This document shows positions 1 to 7,404 of a DNA stretch of 64,000 nt, one piece after another. Numbering within the stretch: position 1 is the stretch's first letter; every line of letters begins with the position of its first letter. Below the pieces are notes generated by a model. The model was given only the letters and a program-made list of their open reading frames with translations. It did no database searches and was not told the DNA's origin. The stretch comes from CAYREV01 sp964423345 (GTDB taxonomy: Bacteria > Bacteroidota > Rhodothermia > Balneolales > Balneolaceae). The position numbers and the translations under genes are program-made. The DNA is taken from contig CAYREV010000010.1 in the NCBI GenBank assembly GCA_964423345.1, positions 1-64,000 of the forward strand. Reading direction: 5' to 3'.

Positions 1-368
1 AAAGCGGATATGAACATCCAAGTTTGTGAATTTCTCTATTATTGTAGCCCCCTCCCGTATGACTGTTATTAACCAAGCCCCGCCTGTACTGTATGCAGGG
101 GTTATAACGAGCAGAAAACGTTATTTACAACAGGAGATAGATATATTTAAAACTGGGAATTGTGTAAGGTATTTCTGGCTATAATGTAACGCAAACGGTC
201 TGAAAGCAGTGTACTTTATGCATGTTATGAAGCATCAAGATAATGATTTACAGAGGTGAAATTATGCGAGTAATATGTGCCTTGATTTTTGCTAAAAGTT
301 TTGGAACATCCAGCAGATAATCTGATATAAACACTACATCATACAGTTAACCTTAGAGCGGGGGTATT
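1..368. other. Intergenic region without a recognisable gene
   Basis: AT-rich stretch at the window start. I see no tRNA-like fold, no long open frame and no clear terminator. The last bases carry a purine-rich G-run (GGGGG near 360-364) that probably serves as the ribosome site of the lipoprotein gene starting at 369. An 18-codon frame at 264-320 has a Shine-Dalgarno-like sequence, but nothing else supports it as a gene. The promoter of the small envelope genes that follow probably lies here. Confidence 0.5.
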
Positions 369-581
369 ATGATAAAATTAGGTTTCGTTTTGTTTTCTTT
401 TGTTCTCTTCACCGCATGCAGTAGTCCGGACCAACAAACAAGTGCCGAGAATAGCGAAGAAATGCAGATACAAATAGTTAATGAATCAGATTCGCTATCC
501 TATGAACTTTCGACGGCCGGCGATTCCATTGACAAGAAGATGAAAGACCTGCAGGCGACCTTGGACAATCTGGAAAATTAA
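369..581 (+). CDS. Small predicted lipoprotein, function unknown
   Basis: A 70-residue protein with a lipoprotein signal: MIKLGF, a Leu/Phe/Val core, then F-T-A-C with the lipid-accepting Cys at residue 17. The mature part is acidic and Ser-rich. Its C-terminal third (about residues 45-70, ending DLQATLDNLEN) reads as a short amphipathic, coiled-coil-like helix. A GGGGG sequence lies a few bases before the ATG. The next gene starts 24 bases downstream on the same strand and encodes another exported coiled-coil protein, so the two may be co-transcribed and work together; that is inference. I recognise no family. Export and lipidation are well supported; the role is unknown. Confidence 0.7.
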   Translation: MIKLGFVLFSFVLFTACSSPDQQTSAENSEEMQIQIVNESDSLSYELSTAGDSIDKKMKDLQATLDNLEN

Positions 582-605
582 TTACAACCGATAGGCGATA
601 TTATT

Positions 606-1295
606 ATGAAATGGTTATCAAAGATAAGTTTACTAACACTTTTGGTGCTGTTCTTGACAGCAGGCACCGGTTTTTCACAAAACAAGGACAAAGGTAAAAA
701 GGGCAACAAGGGAAAATCCGAAAAGGTAGAACAAAAAGCGGAGCGCGCTGCAGATAGTCTCGAAGCGCAGCAGTCCAAGCCGGATTCGGTGGACCGGAAG
801 GCCAAGGGCAAAAAGCAAAACAAAGGCAATAAAGAAAAAGCCAAAGGTAAGAAAAACAATAAGGGGCAGGGCAAAGCCTACGGGAAAGATAAAGGAGATA
901 TGACCGGTCGTGAATTTGGACAAGCCCGTGCTGCGGCGGCTCAAAAGTTGGGCGGTCATATCGACAGCTTAGATCACAAGGTCGATTCTGCAGAAGTTGT
1001 GGCTGAAAGGGCCGAAGAAGAGATAGAGCGGGCCGAAGAAAAGCTGGAAGAAGAAAAGCTGGATGAAGCAGAAAAACGCCAGAAAAGGCAACAGATAGAA
1101 AAAGCCAGGCAGCAGCTTTCCGAGCTGGAAGAGATGATCAAAAATGAAAAGGCGAACCTGCAACATGCCCGTAAAAAACTGGAGGAAATTAAAGGTAAAG
1201 GTGAAAAGCCTGCTGCTGACAAGGCGGAGGAAAGCGAGAACGAAGAGGGGGAAACCGATAAGGAAGACAATGATCAGGATGAGGGTGAGCAATAG
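606..1295 (+). CDS. Exported Lys/Glu-rich coiled-coil protein, function unknown
   Basis: 229 residues with an N-terminal signal peptide (MKWLSKISLLTLLVLFL, probable cleavage near GFSQ, about residue 25). Residues 27-100 are a low-complexity basic region rich in Lys, Gly and Asn, with near-repeats such as AKGKKQNKG and AKGKKNNKG. Residues about 120-200 form a long charged helix (EEEIERAEEKLEEEKLDEAE and onward) typical of a coiled coil. The tail is strongly acidic (EEGETDKEDNDQDEGEQ). A basic block, a helix and an acidic tail suggest a polyelectrolyte-like periplasmic or surface structural protein, but no function is assigned. It lies directly behind a small lipoprotein gene and ahead of a DUF4382 lipoprotein. 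Composition is unlike the neighbours; minus-strand frames over this gene are compositional shadows. Confidence 0.65.
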   Translation: MKWLSKISLLTLLVLFLTAGTGFSQNKDKGKKGNKGKSEKVEQKAERAADSLEAQQSKPDSVDRKAKGKKQNKGNKEKAKGKKNNKGQGKAYGKDKGDMTGREFGQARAAAAQKLGGHIDSLDHKVDSAEVVAERAEEEIERAEEKLEEEKLDEAEKRQKRQQIEKARQQLSELEEMIKNEKANLQHARKKLEEIKGKGEKPAADKAEESENEEGETDKEDNDQDEGEQ

Positions 1296-1408
1296 TCATT
1301 TATGATAGGAATAGATTATAAAAGGAGTGTGTATTACAAGATTAATTCATCTCGAGGGAACTACCAATAAGAAATATCATCTAATATTTTAATTAAATCT
1401 CAGATATC

Positions 1409-2218
1409 ATGTTACAACAAAGAATAACAGGAACTTTAGTTGCAATCCTAGTAGCCATTCCCCTAATATTTGTCGGTTGCGATCCCGCTGCCAGCGGTGA
1501 AACGGGAACGATGAAGGTAATGCTGCATGACAACCCTGCCGATTACGACGAGGTAAATGTATTTATCGAAGGTGTGGAAGTGAACAATGCGGAAGATGAT
1601 ACCGGCTGGGTGGAGATCGGCACTCCCCAGGAAACCTTTGACCTGCTTGAACTTACCAACGGTGCCATGGAAGAGTTGGGTACCGAGGAGCTGGAAGCCG
1701 GAACTTACGAACAGATTCGACTGATACTGGGGTCTGACGGACACAGTGTGGTTATTGACAGTGTGGAACATGACCTGAAGGTACCCAGCGGTGCTCAAAC
1801 CGGCATCAAGCTTAACATCAATGCCGAGATCGAGCCGGATATCACCTATACCATATTGCTTGACTTCGATGCTCACCGTTCCGTGGTAAAGGCGGGCAAC
1901 GAACAGTCTGGCGTACAGTATCTACTCAAGCCGGTCATCAGTGCAACCAACCAGGCGGTAACGGGTAACATCGCCGGGGTTGTAGATCCGGCAGAAGCCG
2001 AACCGGTGGTTTATGCCATTGCCGGTTCCGATACGCTCACGTCGACCCAGGCGGATACTTCCGACGGTTCCTTTACGCTGGTTGGCCTGGAAGCGGGAAC
2101 CTACACGGTTTCCATAGATCCGACGAATGACACTTATCAATCCCAAGATACCACCGGCGTCGATGTTACCGTAGGCGAGACCAATGACATTGGAACCATT
2201 ACGTTGTCTCAAAACTAG
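1409..2218 (+). CDS. DUF4382 domain lipoprotein
   Basis: 269 residues. The signal peptide ends in F-V-G-C with lipid Cys 24. The first half matches the DUF4382 pattern known from Bacteroidota surface lipoproteins: GTMKVMLHDNPADYDEVNVFIEGVEV, then a segment ending in a LLELTNG motif and EQIRLIL. The last 90 residues resemble a carboxypeptidase-regulatory/CnaB-like beta-sandwich (GNIAGVVDPAEAEPVVYAI, then DGSFTLVGLEAGTYTVSIDP). Such proteins are exported, lipid anchored and have no known enzymatic activity; a ligand-binding or surface role is inferred. A strong terminator follows 22 bases after the stop, so this gene closes the first transcription unit. Confidence 0.8.
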   Translation: MLQQRITGTLVAILVAIPLIFVGCDPAASGETGTMKVMLHDNPADYDEVNVFIEGVEVNNAEDDTGWVEIGTPQETFDLLELTNGAMEELGTEELEAGTYEQIRLILGSDGHSVVIDSVEHDLKVPSGAQTGIKLNINAEIEPDITYTILLDFDAHRSVVKAGNEQSGVQYLLKPVISATNQAVTGNIAGVVDPAEAEPVVYAIAGSDTLTSTQADTSDGSFTLVGLEAGTYTVSIDPTNDTYQSQDTTGVDVTVGETNDIGTITLSQN

Positions 2219-2240
2219 ACGCTTTATTTATTGCTCTCAG

Positions 2241-2275
2241 AAAGGCCTGCCGTTAGCTCGGCAGGCCTTTTTTTA
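2241..2275 (+). terminator. Rho-independent terminator after the DUF4382 gene
   Basis: Perfect 11-bp stem: AAAGGCCTGCC at 2241-2251 and GGCAGGCCTTT at 2260-2270, with an 8-base loop (GTTAGCTC), followed by a T-run. This is a textbook intrinsic terminator for the plus-strand gene ending at 2218. Confidence 0.92.
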
Positions 2276-2384
2276 TTACAGGTCCAGCTAAGGTTTATCT
2301 TACAAATTTATCTGGGCTCGCCCGGCATGCATATCCCTGAAAAATTGTTAATATTCATGAAGTCTGAATACAGCATTAAACCTT

Positions 2385-4007
2385 ATGGTCTCCAAGGAAT
2401 TTACATTTTCAGATTCACCGGCAGATACGGATCTTTTGCATTTTCTCTCTGAAAGTAATTCCTATCCTCACGAGCCCGCAGAAGTTCAGCATATTCAGAC
2501 CCACATTTCGCACGTGTATGTCGCACCGCCCTACGTATATAAAATCAAGAAGCCGGTTGACCTGGAGTTTCTGGATTTTTCCACCCTGGAAAAGAGGAAG
2601 TACTTTTGCGGAAGGGAGCTGGAACTGAACAGGCGTCTCTGCAGTGAAATCTACCTGGGGGTGGTTCCAATATACAGAAATAAGAACGGCTACACGTTCG
2701 AAGATACCGGTGGAGGCCCGGTGGAATATGCCGTGAAGATGAAGAAGATGGATGAACGGTTTTTCCTGTCTGAAATCATCAGGCATTCCACCCTATCCTT
2801 AAGGCAGTTGGACCGGATTGCCGACAAACTGGCAAAATTTTACGACCGTCAGCAGCCCGACGATGCTATAGCAAAATGGGGGAAGCCCGAAAACATCAAA
2901 ACCAATACAGATGAAAATTTCTATCAGACTGAAGAATTTATAAATGAAATCATTGATAAACTGGATTATGAGGCTATACGAAGGTATACCAATGCCTTTT
3001 TGAGTGAGCACACGGAGCTGTTTACACAGCGCATTGAGGAGGGACGCATGGTTGACGGTCATGGAGACCTGCACCTGGAGCATGTACACCTGACAGAGAA
3101 GGGAGTCTGTATTTACGACTGTATAGAGTTCAACGACCGTTTCAGGTATTTGGACCTGGCCAATGATATCGCCTTCCTGGCCATGGATCTGGATTTTCAG
3201 GGCCTTATGCGACAGGGAAGTTATTTGGTCGAATCTCTCAGGAGCAAGCTGGAAGATGAGTCCCTGTCCGACATCATTGACTTTTACAAATGCTACCGCG
3301 CCTATGTACGGGCCAAGGTCAAAAGCATGGAGAGCAGCGAAAGCGAGGTTTCCGGGGGGCAACGCAAGGAGGCGGCCGCGACCGCCCGTAACTATTACCG
3401 GCTGGCCCTTCGCTACGCCCTGATCGGTACGGGCCCCGTCGTACTTATTTTTATGGGCAGGATTGCCAGCGGGAAAAGCACCCTGGCAGAAACGATGAGT
3501 GAAAGGCTGGGCTTGGTCCATTACAATTCCGACCGGGTTCGAAAAGCCCTGTTCAACCTGGATATCTATGACCGTACTCCTGATGAGATCAGGGACCAGA
3601 TCTATACGCCGAAGGTAAATGCAAAAACCTATTCAGTGCTGTACGACCGGATGGATGAACAGCTGAATCGGCGGCAAAGCGTAATCCTGGATGCCACCTT
3701 CAACCGGAAGGAATCCAGGAGGAAGCTGATAGATCGGCTGAACTCCCGAAATATTTCCTACCTGTTTATTCAAACTACAGCGGAAGAAAAGGTATTGAAG
3801 GAGAGGCTTGCAAAGCGTGACAAACACGATAAAAGTGTCTCCGATGCCCGGTTGGAGGATTTCGAAAAATTGAAGGAGCGTTTCCGGGAGCCGGACGAAC
3901 TTTCAGGGGAGGAACTCATCCGGGTGAATACGGACCACACGCTCGATGCAACAGTGAAAAATTTATATGAACAGTTGATACAGCGGAATCTGGCAATGAA
4001 TGCCTGA
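2385..4007 (+). CDS. Aminoglycoside-phosphotransferase-fold/P-loop kinase fusion
   Basis: 540 residues in two parts. Residues about 30-330 look like an APH/choline-kinase fold: HGDLHLEH at 226-233 is the Brenner-type catalytic loop and D-C-I-E-F-N near 245-250 supplies the metal-binding segment. Residues about 350-540 are a zeta-toxin/gluconate-kinase-like P-loop domain with G-R-I-A-S-G-K-S-T at 358-366, a YNSDRVRK segment and an ILDATFN strand typical of small-molecule kinases. This is the architecture of COG2187+COG0645 proteins, widespread but without a firmly established substrate. It stands alone between a terminator and a porin-like gene. The fusion is clear; the substrate is unknown, and antibiotic resistance should not be assumed. 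Confidence 0.85.
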   Translation: MVSKEFTFSDSPADTDLLHFLSESNSYPHEPAEVQHIQTHISHVYVAPPYVYKIKKPVDLEFLDFSTLEKRKYFCGRELELNRRLCSEIYLGVVPIYRNKNGYTFEDTGGGPVEYAVKMKKMDERFFLSEIIRHSTLSLRQLDRIADKLAKFYDRQQPDDAIAKWGKPENIKTNTDENFYQTEEFINEIIDKLDYEAIRRYTNAFLSEHTELFTQRIEEGRMVDGHGDLHLEHVHLTEKGVCIYDCIEFNDRFRYLDLANDIAFLAMDLDFQGLMRQGSYLVESLRSKLEDESLSDIIDFYKCYRAYVRAKVKSMESSESEVSGGQRKEAAATARNYYRLALRYALIGTGPVVLIFMGRIASGKSTLAETMSERLGLVHYNSDRVRKALFNLDIYDRTPDEIRDQIYTPKVNAKTYSVLYDRMDEQLNRRQSVILDATFNRKESRRKLIDRLNSRNISYLFIQTTAEEKVLKERLAKRDKHDKSVSDARLEDFEKLKERFREPDELSGEELIRVNTDHTLDATVKNLYEQLIQRNLAMNA

Positions 4008-4077
4008 TATTATTTACCTTCAGAGACTGAGAAAACGGGCACTTTACAAATAAACATCAGCTTACTCAAAAGATATC

Positions 4078-5115
4078 ATGATGAAACGTATAATATTGTC
4101 GGTATGTATAACCATTGCTCTATCTTCAACCTCGGCACTGGCCCAGGTGAATGTAGGGGAAGATGCCACCATTAAAGGCACTGTCTTCGGTGATTTTTAT
4201 TATATATCAAACAATCACAATCCCGACCTGAAAGGAAACAACGGCTTCTGGCTAAGGCGTATCTATTTCACCTATGAACACCGTATCAGTGACCGTTTTT
4301 CCAGTCGCCTCCGGCTGGAGATGAGCAGTCCGGGTGATTTCATTACCGATACGAAGCTTGAACCGGCGGTAAAGGACGCCTACCTGAAATGGAGCAAGAA
4401 CTCCCAATCCATCTACGCCGGTATCTCCTCCACCCCCACCTGGGGACTGGTGGAAGATTTGTGGGGTTACCGGGCGGTGGAAAAGAGCCCCCTGGACCTG
4501 CAGAAGATGGGAAGTTCACGGGATCTGGGACTATCCATCAAGGGCAAGCTGGGGACCGGTGAAAAATTCGGATACCATTTCATGTTCGGTAACGGTAACA
4601 GCAACAAGTCTGAGTTGAACAAGGGGAAGAAGTTTATGCTTTCCCTGAGTTATCGGCTAACCGAGCATATCATTATCCAGGGATATGGTGATTTTAACGA
4701 TCAGCCGGTAGACCGTGATACCTATACGGGGCAGGCGGTTGCAGGCTACCGGAGTCCCTCCTTCAATTTTGGTGCATTATATGCCTACCAGTTCAGGGAT
4801 CATCTTCTTTCGGGAGGGGAGCAGCACCTGGACCTGTTTTCCGTATTTGCCAATATGAATATCACCGAATCCCTTAAAGGGTATCTTCGGGTAGATCACC
4901 TTTTTGACCCCAACCCCGGCGGATCGGATATAGATTACCTGCCGCTGGATGAGCAGGCGGAAAATACGGTTATCATCGGAGGGGTTGACATTGAACTGGA
5001 CCCCGGGGTGCATCTCATGCCCAACCTGGAGGCCGTAATATACGGGGAAACCCCGGCCGGCACCACCCCGGATACCGACCTGGTACCGCGTGTTACCCTG
5101 ATGTATACGTTTTAA
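4078..5115 (+). CDS. Porin-like outer-membrane beta-barrel protein
   Basis: 345 residues with a signal peptide (MMKRIILSVCITIALSS, cleavage near SALAQ, residue 23). The mature chain alternates polar and aromatic residues in short strands (GTVFGDFYYISNN, NNGFWLRRIYFTYEHRI, YRSPSFNFGALYAYQF) and ends in Y-T-F, the terminal aromatic that the BAM machinery recognises in outer-membrane barrels. Length and pattern fit a phosphate-selective-porin or DUF1302-like small barrel. Two ATG codons are adjacent at 4078 and 4081, and either could be the start. The gene appears monocistronic. The substrate cannot be read from the sequence. Confidence 0.8.
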   Translation: MMKRIILSVCITIALSSTSALAQVNVGEDATIKGTVFGDFYYISNNHNPDLKGNNGFWLRRIYFTYEHRISDRFSSRLRLEMSSPGDFITDTKLEPAVKDAYLKWSKNSQSIYAGISSTPTWGLVEDLWGYRAVEKSPLDLQKMGSSRDLGLSIKGKLGTGEKFGYHFMFGNGNSNKSELNKGKKFMLSLSYRLTEHIIIQGYGDFNDQPVDRDTYTGQAVAGYRSPSFNFGALYAYQFRDHLLSGGEQHLDLFSVFANMNITESLKGYLRVDHLFDPNPGGSDIDYLPLDEQAENTVIIGGVDIELDPGVHLMPNLEAVIYGETPAGTTPDTDLVPRVTLMYTF

Positions 5116-5172
5116 TTATACTTTGGGCGGTTCCTGAAACCGGTAATAATACTGTAAAAGAAAGGGGGAGGG

Positions 5173-5550
5173 TTATTGATCGGAATGAAGCCCAATGCGG
5201 TTGCCTTCGGAATCTTCAAAATGCCCCACAAAACCAAATTCGCCAATATCCATTTTATCGTTGATCACCCTGCATTTCTGTTCCCTGACTTTATCAAGAG
5301 TGGAAGGGATATCATCGACCGAAAAATAGATCATGGTTCCTTCATGGGAGGGAATATACTTTTCATTTTCTATCAGGGTACCGCTGGCTCCTTCCCTGTT
5401 TTCCCCGGAAGGCAGCCATGCCATTTTCAGATCGCCGAATTCCTGAATCTGCAGTTCGATATCAAAGATATGTTCATAAAATGATTTTGCGCGATTGAGG
5501 TCACGGGTGGGAATCTCCACCCAGTTGACCGGGTTGATATTCAGGGACAT
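5173..5550 (-). CDS. VOC superfamily (glyoxalase/bleomycin-resistance fold) protein
   Basis: 125 residues from the chosen ATG at 5550; an earlier in-frame ATG at 5586 would add twelve residues (PLNFQHQNLHA) that do not fit the fold. The protein starts with NPVNWVEIPTRDLNRAKSFY, the typical first beta-alpha unit of a vicinal-oxygen-chelate domain, and contains a second module with MIYFSVDDIPSTLDKV and VGHFEDSEGNRIGL. The closing E-D-S-E-G-N-R-I-G-L matches the metal-ligand strand of this fold. It resembles the COG3324 group of predicted enzymes, often seen in Bacteroidota and without an assigned substrate. It lies downstream of the Hc1 histone gene but behind that gene's terminator, so it probably has its own promoter. 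Confidence 0.85.
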   Translation of the reverse strand: MSLNINPVNWVEIPTRDLNRAKSFYEHIFDIELQIQEFGDLKMAWLPSGENREGASGTLIENEKYIPSHEGTMIYFSVDDIPSTLDKVREQKCRVINDKMDIGEFGFVGHFEDSEGNRIGLHSDQ

Positions 5551-5588
5551 GGCATGGAGGTTTTGATGTTGAAAATTTAAGGGCAATT

Positions 5589-5619
5589 AAAAAAGGCCGC
5601 TCCCCTAACGAGCGGCCTT
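5589..5619 (-). terminator. Intrinsic terminator of the Hc1 histone gene
   Basis: On the minus strand AAGGCCGCT (5619-5611) pairs with AGCGGCCTT (5601-5593) around a 9-base loop, and the 3' arm runs into six T residues. It sits 26 bases after the histone stop, between that gene and the VOC protein gene. Confidence 0.88.
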
Positions 5620-5644
5620 GATCTAATGAATTATGTGGTGAAAG

Positions 5645-5836
5645 TTAGATTTGATCTACTTTTCCACTGTTTTTCCAGTCTTGGATTTCAAGACGAATCT
5701 CTTGTGCTTTTTTCTTCATTGCCTGAAGAGTTTTACGAGCGCGAGTCCCGGCTGCTTTGTTGCCTTTGTTATAAAACTTATTAATATCCGGCTCGAGCTG
5801 TTCTAACAGATCCTGCATTTCATCGTATCGGCTCAT
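5645..5836 (-). CDS. Histone H1-like DNA-binding protein (Hc1 family)
   Basis: 63 residues. The segment FYNKGNKAAGTRARKTLQAMKKKAQEIRLEIQDWKN matches the short Hc1-type proteins that Chlamydiae and Bacteroidota carry: an N-terminal acidic helix, then the conserved KGNKAAGTRxRK core and a basic helix. The family binds DNA without sequence specificity and contributes to nucleoid compaction; in this lineage it usually lacks the long Lys/Ala tail seen in Chlamydia, as here. It has its own terminator and an AT-rich leader between 5837 and about 5990, so it is a stand-alone, probably highly expressed gene. Identity is confident; the in vivo role is taken from family knowledge. Confidence 0.88.
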   Translation of the reverse strand: MSRYDEMQDLLEQLEPDINKFYNKGNKAAGTRARKTLQAMKKKAQEIRLEIQDWKNSGKVDQI

Positions 5837-6023
5837 TATGTAACTCCGTTTTAATTAATGTTTATTCAAGACTATTCGAATGAAGTGTTTTTATACTTCG
5901 AATGGTCGAATCTACTTATATGCATCTGTTCTGTCAAGTAAATAACCGCTTTTTACTGATTTATACTGGTTTTTTAGCCGTTTTAAGGACTTTTCACTCC
6001 TGAAAAAGCGTCATTTCGGGGAC

Positions 6024-6671
6024 TTACCGGATGAGCGAGGTATTGGAAAGATCGGGAATTTGATCAAAATCACGGGCCGTGGTAAGCCTGACCGGGCTAT
6101 TGAAATTGTGAAATTCGGCAGGGATGAAGGCCTCCTGATACTCTTTGTCCAGTTTATTCCAGTGCATTTCGGCAGGTTTCTCCTCCCGGACAAATACCTC
6201 ATCCTCCTCAGAAGTCGAAAAGATAAACATCGGCTCGGCCTGGAGGTTTGAAGCCAGGAAACCGGCCAGGGTTTCAAGAGGAACGGGAGTGGGCCTCTCT
6301 TTGCCGGTATCCTCAACCAGGGTGGAAATGAGCAGTGCGGAGGGTTCGGGCAGGCTGCCAAGGAATGCCCTGTCCATCTGTAGTTCGCCGTTCTCAAGGC
6401 GTATGAGGTTGCGTTGGTAGCCGTTGATGCCGATAGCAGAGACCCCCTGGTCGGCCAACAGGGCTATCAGCCGGTGATTCAAGTCTTTGATGCTTCTTAC
6501 TTTGGCTTCTTCGCGCATCACCCCTGTCTGTATGACCCGCTCGGTGTATTCACTGTCGCCGTGAATCAGTATGGGGCGGACATCCTGCTGCCTGGATATG
6601 GACCGGGCCAGGGTTGTCAGGAAGACCCCGTTATCGAGGTGTTCATAGTCGAGGGCTGCCAGATATTGCAT
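6024..6671 (-). CDS. Amino-acid-kinase-superfamily-like protein, degenerate
   Basis: 215 residues from ATG 6671, chosen because it lies 10 bases after the stop of the deaminase gene; an earlier in-frame ATG at 6788 would overlap that gene by about 105 bases. The chain resembles the N-terminal half of acetylglutamate-kinase-fold enzymes: DNGVFLTTLARSISRQQDVRPILIHG, then LNHRLIALLADQGVSAIGING and QRNLIRLENGEL. The K-x-G-G nucleotide motif and the G-G-G loop after V/I-H-G are missing (here H-G-D-S-E), and the C-terminal half does not match ArgB. Catalytic activity as an ordinary amino-acid kinase is therefore doubtful. It is the last gene of an operon with a GH3/beta-lactamase fusion and a cytidine deaminase. 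The specific function is unknown. Confidence 0.6.
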   Translation of the reverse strand: MQYLAALDYEHLDNGVFLTTLARSISRQQDVRPILIHGDSEYTERVIQTGVMREEAKVRSIKDLNHRLIALLADQGVSAIGINGYQRNLIRLENGELQMDRAFLGSLPEPSALLISTLVEDTGKERPTPVPLETLAGFLASNLQAEPMFIFSTSEEDEVFVREEKPAEMHWNKLDKEYQEAFIPAEFHNFNSPVRLTTARDFDQIPDLSNTSLIR

Positions 6672-6681
6672 AAATGGGGTA

Positions 6682-7404
6682 CTAAGAGCGGTTGGTTTTT
6701 TTTGTAAGGTATGTGGAACGGAAGCTGTGAGGCAATAGGTCGGAACTGTAATGGCGGGAACGGCTGCCGTCGGCATGATAGAGGTCAACGGGCTGGCGCG
6801 GCATATGTTCCACTATCACCTGCCGGCAGGCTCCGCAGGGGCTGCTGAATTCCCCGTACCGGGTATGCAGCTTCAGCTCCCTGAAGTCGGTATATCCGTA
6901 GGATATCGCTTTGGCCAATGCCATCCGCTCGGCACAGAGCCCGAAACTCCAGTTGGAACATTCTACATTAACGCCGGGGACGTACCCATCATCTGTCAGG
7001 AGCAACGCCGAAACGGGGAATTCGGAATTTTTAACGACGGCCTGGTCCAGCAGCGATTTCAAAACCGTTTCGGTATCACCTTCCACTTCGGGTATGATTA
7101 CCGGTTTAAATGACAGCTCCTCTTCATCCAGCTCATCAAGGCCGTAGACCCACACATTGTATTCCTGCCTCCAGTATTGAATATCATTGGCATTCGGATC
7201 GCTTACATACAGGGCCTTGGGTTTTTCCCCTTCGCTGAGGCAGCAGAACAGGGCATTCTGGGCAGCGTTAATGGTGAGGGGATAGGAAGTGTTTTCAATA
7301 CGCACACCCGGAAAATAGCTGCCGTCGAGGCTTATTGCCACACTGATGGAGGGTTGCTCCGAATAGGGGGCATAACTACGGGAAGTCAACTTATCAAGAT
7401 CCAT
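6682..7404 (-). CDS. cdd: Two-domain cytidine deaminase with the active site in the second half
   Basis: 240 residues made of two cytidine-deaminase folds. The first (about 1-100) begins RSYAPYSEQPSISVAISLDG and has V-R-I-E-N-T-S-Y-P-L-T-I-N-A-A-Q at 34-49, where the zinc motif C-A-E has become N-A-A. The second (about 115-205) keeps V-N-V-E at 145-148, C157-A-E159 and P-C190-G-A-C193, the zinc ligands and catalytic Glu. In Escherichia coli Cdd, which also has two domains, the first domain is catalytic, so the order is reversed here. The family hydrolyses cytidine and deoxycytidine to uridines in pyrimidine salvage. The ATG follows the TAA of the upstream fusion gene with no gap, implying translational coupling. 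Confidence 0.82.
   Translation of the reverse strand: MDLDKLTSRSYAPYSEQPSISVAISLDGSYFPGVRIENTSYPLTINAAQNALFCCLSEGEKPKALYVSDPNANDIQYWRQEYNVWVYGLDELDEEELSFKPVIIPEVEGDTETVLKSLLDQAVVKNSEFPVSALLLTDDGYVPGVNVECSNWSFGLCAERMALAKAISYGYTDFRELKLHTRYGEFSSPCGACRQVIVEHMPRQPVDLYHADGSRSRHYSSDLLPHSFRSTYLTKKTNRS

Noticed and set aside
264..320. 18-codon open frame with a Shine-Dalgarno-like AGAGGTGA
   Set aside because: Too short, no family and no terminator or downstream regulated gene that would make it a leader peptide; kept only as a remark.
969..1292. Leu/Phe-rich minus-strand frame opposite the coiled-coil gene
   Set aside because: It mirrors the Lys/Glu codon bias of the plus-strand gene and has no signals of its own.
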